Assembly: GCA_013140765.1 (NCBI GenBank)
Contig: JABFSE010000031.1
Location: forward strand, 1 to 47,440
DNA: 47,440 bases
Direction: 5' to 3'
Source: Sulfuriferula sp.
GTDB taxonomy: Bacteria; Pseudomonadota; Gammaproteobacteria; Burkholderiales; Sulfuriferulaceae
Shown here: positions 8,701 through 16,490 of the stretch, in pieces
How positions within the stretch are numbered: the stretch's first letter is position 1
How the letters are laid out: each line of letters opens with the position of its first letter
The notes under the pieces: generated by a model
Databases searched by the model: none
The model's input: only the letters and a program-made list of their open reading frames with translations
What the model was told of the DNA's origin: nothing
Made by a program: the position numbers and the translations under genes

Positions 8701-10185
8701 TTGATTTTTGACTTGAAGCAAGTTAATCCTAAAGCCTTGGTGTCGGTGAAATTAGTTGCCGAGCCTGGCGTGGGTACGGTCGCGGCAGGTGTGGCTAAGG
8801 CGTATGCCGATTTGATTACTATTTCAGGTTATGACGGCGGCACGGGCGCATCGCCGCTTACCAGTGTGAAATACGCAGGTACGCCGTGGGAGCTAGGTTT
8901 GACCGAAGCGCAACAAGTATTGCGTGCCAACGGCTTGCGTGGACGCGTGCGTGTGCAAACCGACGGCGGCTTGAAAACGGGCTACGATGTGATTAAAGCG
9001 GCGATTTTAGGCGCGGAAAGTTTCGGCTTTGGTACTGCACCTATGATCGCTTTAGGTTGCAAATACTTGCGTATCTGCCATTTGAATAACTGCGCAACAG
9101 GTGTCGCAACGCAAGATGACAGACTACGTAAGCAGCACTTCATAGGCTTGCCTGAAATGGTGGTGAATTTCTTCACTTTCGTCGCCATGGAAACCCGCGA
9201 ATGGATGGCTAAACTAGGCGTGCGCACCATAGAGGATCTCATTGGTCGCATAGATTTGCTCAAGCTCAATGCGGGCGACACACCACGTCAAGGACGTTTG
9301 AATCTACAAACTTTGTTGACGCAAGGCGGTATTCCAGCGTCTGAGCCGCGTTTCTGTATCGAAAAATCCAATCCGTCATTCGATAAAGGCGAGTTGGCCG
9401 AGCAAATGGTGGTGGATGCGATGGACTGCATACGCACTAAAACGCCAACGACATTGCATTACGCTGTACATAATGTGAACCGCTCTATCGGTGCGCGTTT
9501 GTCAGGCGAAATCGCCCGTGCACACGGTGCTGTTGGTTTGCCTGATGGCTGTTTAACGCTGAAACTACACGGCTCTGCTGGACAAAGTTTCGGTGTGTGG
9601 AACCACAACGGTTTGAATTTACTGTTAGAAGGCGATGCCAACGACTACGTGGGTAAAGGTATGTCGGGCGGTATTGTTGCCATACAGCCTTCACCTAAAG
9701 CGGGTTTTGTTGCCCACGAAGCGGTGATTATCGGCAATACTTGCTTATATGGTGCGACGGGCGGGCAACTGTTTGCCGCTGGGATGGCGGGCGAGCGTTT
9801 CGCAGTGCGCAATTCGGGTAGTTATGCGGTCATCGAAGGCGCGGGTGACCATTGCTGCGAATACATGACGGGCGGCTGTGTTACCGTGTTGGGCGAAACG
9901 GGGATTAACTTCGGTGCGGGGATGACAGGCGGTTTTGCGCTGGTTTACGATGCCAAAGGTGATTTCCCTGATCGTTATAATAACGAGCTGATAGATATAC
10001 ACCGCATCCATACTGAATCTACCGTTGAGTATCGCCATTTCTTGAAGCAGCGTCTGGAAGCGCACGCTCTGCACACCAATAGCGCACGTGCGAATTGGAT
10101 GTTGTCGAACTTTACCGACGTAGTGGCACAATTCTGGCTTGTTAAATCTAAAGCGACTACCTTAGATAGCTTGCTCAAAGATTGA
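5740..10185 (+). CDS. gltB: Glutamate synthase (NADPH) large subunit
   Basis: A 1,481-aa GOGAT alpha subunit (E. coli about 1,486). It makes two glutamates from glutamine and 2-oxoglutarate with GltD. The class II glutamine amidotransferase domain comes first, with the nucleophile in DSCGFGLMAQ (Cys21) after a propeptide-like leader. A central linker domain follows, then the FMN-binding synthase barrel (about 800-1,200). The 3Fe-4S motif CKYLRICHLNNC has cysteines near 1107, 1113 and 1118, and a GXGXG-type beta-helix ends the protein. The ATG at 5740 has only a weak ribosome site but gives the right distance to the cysteine. gltD follows 39 bases downstream. Confidence 0.98.
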   Translation: MDRQSWLQGTLYSPDFEQDSCGFGLMAQLDNEPSHWLVKTAISSLACLTHRGAVAADGKSGDGCGLLFKKPDAFLRAVAAECGFQLNAHYAAGLVFLNQDTALATVARDTLNRELAAQGLTVAGYRLLPVDTSVCGEYALATLPHFEQIFVNCPAVMDAEAFERKLYIARRLTEKALAGDKAFYIPTLSGNVILYKGLVMPAALPVFYQDLSDERFASALAVYHQRFSTNTWPEWRLAQPFRYLAHNGEINTVEGNRNWSLARERKFATPLIPNMDDVRPIVGRNGSDSYSMDNMLEGLVMGGAGLFRSLRMMIPPAWQNVPEMDADLRAFYEYNSMHMEPWDGPAGVVLTDGRYGACLLDRNGLRPARYVITKDRHFTIASEIGVWNYAPEDVVQKGRIKPGQMIAADLLTGKVLLPADIEAELKAAHPYREWLKQSQHLELGMAQDADTVKFDAPTLSVYQKLFGVSFEERDQVLRVLGEDGQEAIGSMGDDTPMAVLSQKVRSPFDYLRQQFAQVTNPPIDPIREAVVMSLNTCFGPERNLFEQTPEHAHRLEIPSPVLSHDAFVYLTTLTDANYRSAQFELSYDPSTSDLQAAVQEITQAVVASVAAGNVVIVLSDRAISKARLPVHALFAVGAVHHALIKAGLRCNCNLIAETASARDPHQIAALLGYGATAVYPYLAYQVIMDMVASGDIKHKLEKALTNYRKGIDKGLLKVLSKMGISTIASYRGAQLYEAVGVHEEVVALSLHGTVSRISGANFADFEDDQKQLARLAYNPMRPIAQGGLLKFIHGEEYHAYNPDVVSQLQQAVQKGDYALYKSYADLVNGRQVAMLRDLMGLSEDAEAISIDEVESVEAILKRFDSAGMSLGALSPEAHEALAIGMNRIGGRSNSGEGGEDPVRYGTMKMSKIKQVASGRFGVTAHYLVNAEVLQIKISQGAKPGEGGQLPGHKVSETIAKLRCAKPGISLISPPPHHDIYSIEDLAQLIFDLKQVNPKALVSVKLVAEPGVGTVAAGVAKAYADLITISGYDGGTGASPLTSVKYAGTPWELGLTEAQQVLRANGLRGRVRVQTDGGLKTGYDVIKAAILGAESFGFGTAPMIALGCKYLRICHLNNCATGVATQDDRLRKQHFIGLPEMVVNFFTFVAMETREWMAKLGVRTIEDLIGRIDLLKLNAGDTPRQGRLNLQTLLTQGGIPASEPRFCIEKSNPSFDKGELAEQMVVDAMDCIRTKTPTTLHYAVHNVNRSIGARLSGEIARAHGAVGLPDGCLTLKLHGSAGQSFGVWNHNGLNLLLEGDANDYVGKGMSGGIVAIQPSPKAGFVAHEAVIIGNTCLYGATGGQLFAAGMAGERFAVRNSGSYAVIEGAGDHCCEYMTGGCVTVLGETGINFGAGMTGGFALVYDAKGDFPDRYNNELIDIHRIHTESTVEYRHFLKQRLEAHALHTNSARANWMLSNFTDVVAQFWLVKSKATTLDSLLKD

Positions 10186-10209
10186 GGCACACCACTATGC
10201 ACTTATTAA

Positions 10210-11628
<1,419 letters not shown>

Positions 11629-11648
11629 TTCGTTTTATCCACATAAAG

Positions 11649-11678
11649 CACGAAAAGCCGTCGCGTTTTTCGTGTTTT
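11649..11678 (+). terminator. Terminator between gltD and hemE
   Basis: CACGAAAA (11649-11656) pairs with TTTTCGTG (11667-11674) around a 10-nt loop and is followed by TTTT. It lies 20 bases after the gltD stop. The stem is A/T-rich, so termination may be partial. Confidence 0.55.
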
Positions 11679-11708
11679 GTCTCGTAATTTCATCTCAGGT
11701 ATATCAGC

Positions 11709-12773
11709 ATGTCCCAACTTAAAAACGACACCTTTTTACGTGCTTTAATGCGCCAGCCGACTGACTACACACCCGTGTGGATGATGCGGCAAGCGGGACG
11801 CTATTTGCCTGAATATAATCAAACTCGTGCCCGTGCTGGGGATTTTTTATCTTTATGTAAAAACCCTGAGCTGGCGACAGAAGTTACTTTGCAACCATTA
11901 GCGCGTTTTCCATTGGATGCGGCGATATTGTTTTCAGATATTCTCACTATTCCTGACGCGATGGGCTTAGGCTTGTATTTCGCGCAGGGTGAGGGACCTA
12001 AATTTGAACGTCCGCTACGCGAAGAATGGGAAATTCGTGCCTTAACTGCGCCCAATCCACACGAAAAATTAGGCTATGTCATTGATGCGGTGAAAGAAAT
12101 TCGCCGTGCACTGGATGGTAGTGTGCCGTTGATAGGTTTTTCAGGCAGTCCATTCACGCTGGCGTGTTACATGATAGAAGGGCAGGGCGGTACTGACTTT
12201 GCGACGGTCAAAAAAATGCTGTATCAACGCCCAGATTTGCTACATCACATCTTGGCTGTGAATGCTAAAGCCGTGGTGGATTATCTGAATGCGCAAATTG
12301 TAGCAGGGGCGCAGGCGGTGATGATATTCGATACTTGGGGCGGGGCATTATCACACGCGGCGTATCACGAATTTTCATTGCGTTACATGCAGGACATCAT
12401 GGCAGGGTTGATACGCAAGCATAATGGTGTGGATATTCCAGCGGTAATATTTACTAAAGGCGGCGGTAATTGGCTAGAGAGCATGGCGGCAACAGGCTGT
12501 GATGCGCTGGGCTTAGACTGGACTGTCGATATTGGTGTGGCACGCCAACGCGTGGGCGATAAAGTCGCTTTGCAGGGCAATCTCGATCCGTCTATCTTGT
12601 TGACTGACCCCGATACCGTGCGTGCTGAGACGGCGAAGGTATTGGCCAGTTATGGCAATGGCAATGGTCATGTGTTTAATCTTGGGCATGGTATTTCACA
12701 ATTTGCGCCACCCGAAAATGCGGCGGCGTTGATAGCCGCCGTGCACGAATTAAGCCCGCAGTATCATCAGTAA
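11709..12773 (+). CDS. hemE: Uroporphyrinogen decarboxylase
   Basis: A 354-aa cytosolic enzyme that removes four acetate carboxyls from uroporphyrinogen III to give coproporphyrinogen III in haem synthesis. The N-terminal [15 protein letters not shown] is the family signature containing the substrate-binding arginines, and [16 protein letters not shown] is the second conserved block. DTWGG and the C-terminal LGHGI are also present. Length is typical. It follows gltD, as in many betaproteobacteria. The stretch after it to 13162 contains no gene. Confidence 0.98.
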   Translation: MSQLKNDTFLRALMRQPTDYTPVWMMRQAGRYLPEYNQTRARAGDFLSLCKNPELATEVTLQPLARFPLDAAILFSDILTIPDAMGLGLYFAQGEGPKFERPLREEWEIRALTAPNPHEKLGYVIDAVKEIRRALDGSVPLIGFSGSPFTLACYMIEGQGGTDFATVKKMLYQRPDLLHHILAVNAKAVVDYLNAQIVAGAQAVMIFDTWGGALSHAAYHEFSLRYMQDIMAGLIRKHNGVDIPAVIFTKGGGNWLESMAATGCDALGLDWTVDIGVARQRVGDKVALQGNLDPSILLTDPDTVRAETAKVLASYGNGNGHVFNLGHGISQFAPPENAAALIAAVHELSPQYHQ

Positions 12774-13162
12774 TACAGGTATTATGCACGGCTCAGTGGC
12801 TGGGCATTGTTTTGGTGCGGCAATTTGACATTGCTGAGAGTGCCTATTTTGCTCGTTATTCTGGTGCGAAATGTAGTGTTAGTTTAGCGTTAAGTCTTAG
12901 CGTATTTTCTATGGAAATGAACTAATAGCTTAATGTTAAACAGTATTTTATATTGTCCACATATCCTGTGGATAACTTTGTGGGTAAAGTCCAGATAACT
13001 AGCTCAACATCAATAAAATATAGGCTGGTGCTGTTCAGCTTAAAAAAAGTGCAATAATTAAAATTTATTAAATTCAATGGTTTACTGTTTTTTATGAAAT
13101 ATACGGCACTTTTCGATTATCGCCTTACAAATGCACTAGAGATGTGCATAAGTAAATGCTGT
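12774..13162. other. Gene-free stretch with DnaA-box-like sites and AT-rich DNA
   Basis: No believable reading frame is present. There are 9-mers resembling the DnaA box: TTGTCCACA at 12953-12961 (one mismatch), TGTGGATAA at 12967-12975 (exact, inverted), TGTGGGTAA at 12979-12987 (one mismatch) and TGTGCATAA at 13143-13151 (fits TTATNCACA, inverted). About 90 bases of very AT-rich sequence lie between 13010 and 13105. The role is inferred, not shown. Confidence 0.5.
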
Positions 13163-13753
13163 TTATCTAAAATAACGCAGATTTTGTTCGGTCAGTATGC
13201 CGTGTAAGGGAACATCCCAGCTATCTGCAGGTAATGCTAGGGTAAGATGTTGGCAGGTAAACGCGATACCAATTAAGCGTGGTTTGATGTGATAACGACG
13301 ACGGCGCAAATACGCCAGGCTGGCATCATAATAACCCCCGCCCATACCTATACGTGAGCCAGCATCGTCATAGCCCACTAGCGGCATAAATAACACATCC
13401 AATTGCCGCGCCCGCACGCGAACGCTAGTCTGGTTTTCGGGTATGCCAAACTGATTAACATGCCAAGGTTGATGCGCTTCAATGCGATGAAACCACAGTT
13501 GCTTGCTACGCCCAAATGGCAATGCAGGCAAATACACTGTTTTGCCTAATGCCAGCAAGCGATTGATTAGCGGTAGCGTGTTGATTTCTGTCCCGTGCGC
13601 GAGGTATAAGCCGATATGCTGGTGGCGTAGCAGCAGCCGTGAACGGATGACGTGAATAAGCAATTGCTGTGCGGCGTGGTGACGTTGCATGGCGGTGAGT
13701 GCGCGGCGGCGTTGTAATAGCTGACGGCGAAGTTGGGATTTGGATGCTTGCAT
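13163..13753 (-). CDS. ygfA: 5-formyltetrahydrofolate cyclo-ligase
   Basis: A 196-aa cytosolic enzyme that converts 5-formyltetrahydrofolate to 5,10-methenyltetrahydrofolate using ATP. The N-terminus SKSQLRRQLLQRRRALT is the usual helical start. The conserved end of the family is present as LVGYDDAGSRIGMGGGYYDASLA, with the glycine-rich phosphate-binding loop. The ATG at 13753 is chosen because the longer open frame (to 13882) runs through the 6S RNA. The neighbour order zapA, 6S RNA, ygfA is conserved across proteobacteria, and the two transcripts are often joined. Confidence 0.94.
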   Translation of the reverse strand: MQASKSQLRRQLLQRRRALTAMQRHHAAQQLLIHVIRSRLLLRHQHIGLYLAHGTEINTLPLINRLLALGKTVYLPALPFGRSKQLWFHRIEAHQPWHVNQFGIPENQTSVRVRARQLDVLFMPLVGYDDAGSRIGMGGGYYDASLAYLRRRRYHIKPRLIGIAFTCQHLTLALPADSWDVPLHGILTEQNLRYFR

Positions 13754-13767
13754 AATTTTAAGAGGAG

Positions 13768-13940
13768 CTCCCCGCCAATGCCGTCTGACCGCTATCTTGA
13801 ACCTAGGGCTCAAGGGGTCACAGCGTAAGCACTTCAGGTACGTTAGCAAGTAACGCGCACAACAGCACTTATCAATAGCCACGACCGTTGCAAATTTATT
13901 GGTTCAAAGAATTCGCAATCTGGACGTACACCGCAGGGAA
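13768..13940 (-). ncRNA. ssrS: 6S RNA
   Basis: It lies between zapA and ygfA, the classic 6S locus. On the - strand it starts TTCCCTGCGGTGT and ends GGCATTGGCGGGG, which pair as the closing stem. The 3' half contains CCTTGAGCCCTAGGTTCAAG, resembling the CCTTGAACCAAGGGTTCAAG block of E. coli 6S RNA. The long double-stranded RNA with a central bubble binds sigma70 RNA polymerase and represses transcription in stationary phase. The ends are estimated from the stem. Confidence 0.9.
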
Positions 13941-13950
13941 CATAGTTGTG

Positions 13951-14286
13951 TCAGGATGTGGGTGTTTCTAACCTATCGAACAAAGTATCCTGAGGATGCA
14001 ATGTTTGCTCTATCATCGCTGACATAGTGTCGATTTTACGCGCCATAGCCTGTGTGTCAATGCCATTTTGCTTAGGCGTGTTCTGTAGCTCAAAAGCGAT
14101 ATTCAATGCCGCCATGACCGCTATGCGTTCGACACCAATGACTTTACCCTGCTCGCGGATTTCGCGCATTTTCTGATCCAGATACTGTGCGGCAGTTAGC
14201 AGTGCTTCCTGCTCAGGCTCAGGGCAGGCAACCCGAAATTCGCGTCCTAATATGCTAATATCCAAACCTTTACTATCGCGGCTCAT
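13951..14286 (-). CDS. zapA: Cell division protein ZapA
   Basis: A 111-aa FtsZ-binding protein that bundles FtsZ filaments at midcell. It begins with the usual globular strand-helix part (LDISILGREFRVACPEPEQEALL), then a long helix (AAQYLDQKMREI... AALNIAFEL) and a coiled-coil tail. Its start overlaps the previous small gene by four bases (ATGA), so both are translationally coupled, and 6S RNA follows directly. Confidence 0.94.
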   Translation of the reverse strand: MSRDSKGLDISILGREFRVACPEPEQEALLTAAQYLDQKMREIREQGKVIGVERIAVMAALNIAFELQNTPKQNGIDTQAMARKIDTMSAMIEQTLHPQDTLFDRLETPTS

Positions 14287-14483
14287 GCGTCACCCTCTGG
14301 TAAATTCGCTAATAAACTTTCCATGCGTGTACGTGCATAAATCACGCGCTCATCCAATTGCTTGTTATGATCACTGGCAACCGCAATTTGCTGGCGTAGT
14401 TTTTGATTTTCCGCACGCAAGTTCTGACACAATTCCAGCAACTGCGTGAGCTTAATTTCGAGAGAGTTTAGTTGAGATTCCAT
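14283..14483 (-). CDS. Small coiled-coil, ZapB-like protein
   Basis: A 66-aa, nearly all-helical protein with heptad spacing (LEIKLTQLLELCQNLRAENQ), resembling ZapB/TIGR02449-type proteins encoded upstream of zapA in beta- and gammaproteobacteria. It is probably a cytosolic cell-division partner of ZapA. The assignment rests on small size, coiled coil and overlap with zapA, not on a specific motif. Confidence 0.75.
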   Translation of the reverse strand: MESQLNSLEIKLTQLLELCQNLRAENQKLRQQIAVASDHNKQLDERVIYARTRMESLLANLPEGDA

Positions 14484-14557
14484 AGCTGTACTATAATTTG
14501 AAAAATTCAGTCACGTCAATGACGCAACGCTACTAATTGAAAGTAATTACTTAATAT

Positions 14558-14887
14558 ATGGATAATATCAGTCAATTTGTTGATCCGAACGCCAATTTCG
14601 ATGAAAACAACCCATTACGTGAAGATGCAGTATTCTACCGCGCCAACAACGCCCGTGGCAAAACTTGCGAACTCGTTGATAATACAGGAAATAATCTCGA
14701 CGCTACGGAATGCAACGACATTCTTAACAGTTTAGTTGAAAATGATGTTTTCGGTTTCCGCACCCTCTCAGCCAATGGTGGTGATGCCATCCGTATGGAC
14801 AGACGCGAATCCACCCATGTACAAGTCGGTGATGACTTGTATCGCCTGGTCGTATTCCGCTATCAGGCACGGATAGAGTTATTTTAG
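14558..14887 (+). CDS. Uncharacterised 109-aa protein upstream of MNT/HEPN pair
   Basis: I do not recognise this family. The protein is acidic and soluble with no signal peptide or membrane segment. Its N-terminus is rich in Asn and Asp (SQFVDPNANFDENNPL), and it ends in alternating hydrophobic strands (VGDDLYRLVVFRYQARIELF). It starts 74 bases from the divergent zap operon and ends nine bases before the nucleotidyltransferase antitoxin gene, so it is very likely the first gene of that operon. It may be unrelated to the toxin-antitoxin function. No function is proposed. Confidence 0.7.
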   Translation: MDNISQFVDPNANFDENNPLREDAVFYRANNARGKTCELVDNTGNNLDATECNDILNSLVENDVFGFRTLSANGGDAIRMDRRESTHVQVGDDLYRLVVFRYQARIELF

Positions 14888-14896
14888 AAAGCCTAT

Positions 14897-15178
14897 ATGC
14901 GTTTAGCGGAAAATGAGCAGTTAGCGATCAACCAAGCGATACATCAAACAGATGCCGACGCACGTATATACCTGTTCGGCTCTCGCATAGATGACAACGC
15001 ACTAGGTGGCGATATTGACTTATTAGTATTGTCCAAAAAGCTAAATATCATGGACAAACTTAACATTCTGGCACAGTTGCATATGCAATTAGGCGAGCGC
15101 AAGATAGACATTGCCATTTATCCTGATACACAACACCCTTTCCCACGTATGGTAATGGCAACAGGTGTGCCGTTGTGA
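14897..15178 (+). CDS. MNT-type nucleotidyltransferase antitoxin
   Basis: A 93-aa minimal nucleotidyltransferase. The motif FGSRIDDNALGGDIDLLV shows the Gly-Ser and, ten residues on, the metal-binding Asp-x-Asp (DID), with a third acidic residue in ERKIDIAIYP. Such proteins (MntA) neutralise their partner HEPN toxin by attaching AMP to it (type VII toxin-antitoxin). The stop overlaps the next gene start in GTGA, so the two are coupled. A second, unrelated copy of this arrangement is at 26047-26702. Confidence 0.88.
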   Translation: MRLAENEQLAINQAIHQTDADARIYLFGSRIDDNALGGDIDLLVLSKKLNIMDKLNILAQLHMQLGERKIDIAIYPDTQHPFPRMVMATGVPL

Positions 15179-15624
15179 CCTCCGCTAAAATTGAGTTATT
15201 ACAGATAGAACTGCAAGGCTTACAACTTGCAGCAGAACATTTGCGTTATTCCCTGACAAGATGTGATGGTTTAACGGGAGTGCCCAACTTACCGCCCGAG
15301 CCACTCGAACGACTCGAATCGTTGGCCAGTCGTTTTGCACGCCTTGCTGACTTACTCACTCAACGTTTATTTCGCCTGATTGATGATATTGAATTGGTCG
15401 GTAACAGCACTTTGCTTGATCGCATTTATCGTGCTGAAAAACGTGGCTGGGGTAATGCATCTGACCTTATCAAAATACGAGAATTACGCAATTTAATCGC
15501 CCACGAATACAGCGGTGACCGCATGATAGAAATCTACACAGCCGTTGCTGACCTTACACCCTCTTTGCTGAATGTCGTGCCCGCAGTCACCACTTACGCA
15601 AACACACTTATTCAACGCTACTAA
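15175..15624 (+). CDS. HEPN-type (HepT-like) toxin
   Basis: A 149-aa all-helical protein with the HEPN ribonuclease signature RX4HXY visible as RNLIAHEY near residues 105-112. HEPN toxins of MNT/HEPN pairs cut RNA and are silenced by AMP addition to the tyrosine of this motif, which is present. The GTG start at 15175 overlaps the antitoxin stop. It differs strongly in sequence from the second HEPN protein in this window (26334-26702), so the two modules were probably acquired separately. Confidence 0.85.
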   Translation: MTSAKIELLQIELQGLQLAAEHLRYSLTRCDGLTGVPNLPPEPLERLESLASRFARLADLLTQRLFRLIDDIELVGNSTLLDRIYRAEKRGWGNASDLIKIRELRNLIAHEYSGDRMIEIYTAVADLTPSLLNVVPAVTTYANTLIQRY

Positions 15625-15628
15625 CGCT

Positions 15629-16150
15629 ATGGCCTACCTCCTCGACTACATCAAATCCCGTTGGGCGCCCAAAGGCAGCGTGGTCACCGCAGGCGTGCCA
15701 CCAGAGCAGCGCGTAGAACAAGTGCCCGTCACGCCGGCACTCATCCAGCGCCATCTCGCCGCCTCGCCCGCCGTTCCACAAGACAGCGATGCGATACTGT
15801 ATACCGCGCTGTCTGACCCGTTTTTCATTCAGACTGGCCCACGCGTACTCGCACAGCAACTGATTGCCAACGGCTTGAACAGCGAGCTTGAGCCGCTGGT
15901 AAAGCTGCTTACCGTGCTCACGCAAGACGTCACTCGCCAGATGTATATTGATGCCGCACCCAGCCGCGACGGTGCTATAGGCATACAACTGTTTCCCGTC
16001 TCTCCCGAGCACGATGCAAAAATTGCCGTGTTATGCAGCACCGATATGTATGGTTTGGGTAAAGGTGTCTATCCATTTGATGCCGTCCCCGCCAACCCCA
16101 TACCTGGGCAGTCTTGCGGCTTCTACATCCGAGTCGTCATCAAGGAATAG
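15629..16150 (+). CDS. Uncharacterised 173-aa protein after the HEPN toxin
   Basis: Not recognised. The ATG at 15629, four bases after the HEPN stop, gives MAYLLDYIKSRWAPKG. A longer frame would overlap the toxin gene. The protein appears soluble, with a helical middle (VLAQQLIANGLNSELEPLVKLL) and a strand-rich C-terminus (SCGFYIRVVIKE). By eye its codons are more G/C-rich than those of the preceding genes. The tight spacing places it at the end of a four-gene operon before the B12 riboswitch. Confidence 0.72.
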   Translation: MAYLLDYIKSRWAPKGSVVTAGVPPEQRVEQVPVTPALIQRHLAASPAVPQDSDAILYTALSDPFFIQTGPRVLAQQLIANGLNSELEPLVKLLTVLTQDVTRQMYIDAAPSRDGAIGIQLFPVSPEHDAKIAVLCSTDMYGLGKGVYPFDAVPANPIPGQSCGFYIRVVIKE

Positions 16151-16170
16151 CGTCCGCACCTCAATTTCGC

Positions 16171-16176
16171 TATAAT
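16171..16176 (+). promoter_or_regulatory. -10 box of the btuB/cob leader
   Basis: TATAAT lies about 10 bases before the start of riboswitch homology. No good -35 is visible. Confidence 0.5.
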
Positions 16177-16180
16177 CCAC

Positions 16181-16350
16181 GTACTTTGTCAGGTGCGCTA
16201 CGCGAGTAGTGTTAAACGGGAAGCTGGTGCAATACCAGTGCTGCCCCCGCAACGGTAAGCAAGTGTGGACGTGTCATCCAGCCACTGTGTGTAAACATGG
16301 GAAGGCGACGCGTCAAGTCTTGCGAGCCCGGATACCGGCCTGATAATGAC
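16181..16350 (+). promoter_or_regulatory. Cobalamin (adenosylcobalamin) riboswitch
   Basis: The conserved order of a B12 riboswitch is clear: a P2-type start with the phrase GGTGC, then GGAAGCTGGTGCAATACC-like sequence (here 16218-16236), CTGCCCCCGCAACGGTAA, and the B12 box AGCCCGGATACCGGCC at 16325-16340. It lies 150 bases before btuB. Binding of adenosylcobalamin would switch off the receptor and the downstream cob genes. The spacer to btuB contains alternative pairing partners (see findings). Confidence 0.97.
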
Positions 16351-16453
16351 GACGAAACATTGCGGGGAGGCAATGATGACGTGCATCCTCACCGCGCCTG
16401 CCGCATGACGACCACTGACTGATCTATCTCTCCCCCTGTTTCATATTTGCCAC

Positions 16454-16476
16454 CGCAAGCGGGGAGCTTGCGTTAA
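16454..16476 (+). promoter_or_regulatory. Expression-platform hairpin before btuB
   Basis: CGCAAGC (16454-16460) pairs with GCTTGCG (16466-16472) around a GGGGA loop, and TTAATTT follows. The ribosome site AGGA at 16481-16484 lies just after it. Together with CTCCCC at 16430-16435 it may form the switching part of the riboswitch. Confidence 0.5.
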
Positions 16477-16490
16477 TTTCAGGACTTATC

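Noticed and set aside
13754-13882. N-terminal extension of the ygfA frame
   Set aside because: The extra codons fall inside 6S RNA and are absent from the enzyme family.
14558-16150. Prophage or transposon remnant around the first MNT/HEPN pair
   Set aside because: No integrase, transposase, terminal repeats or tRNA edge could be found.
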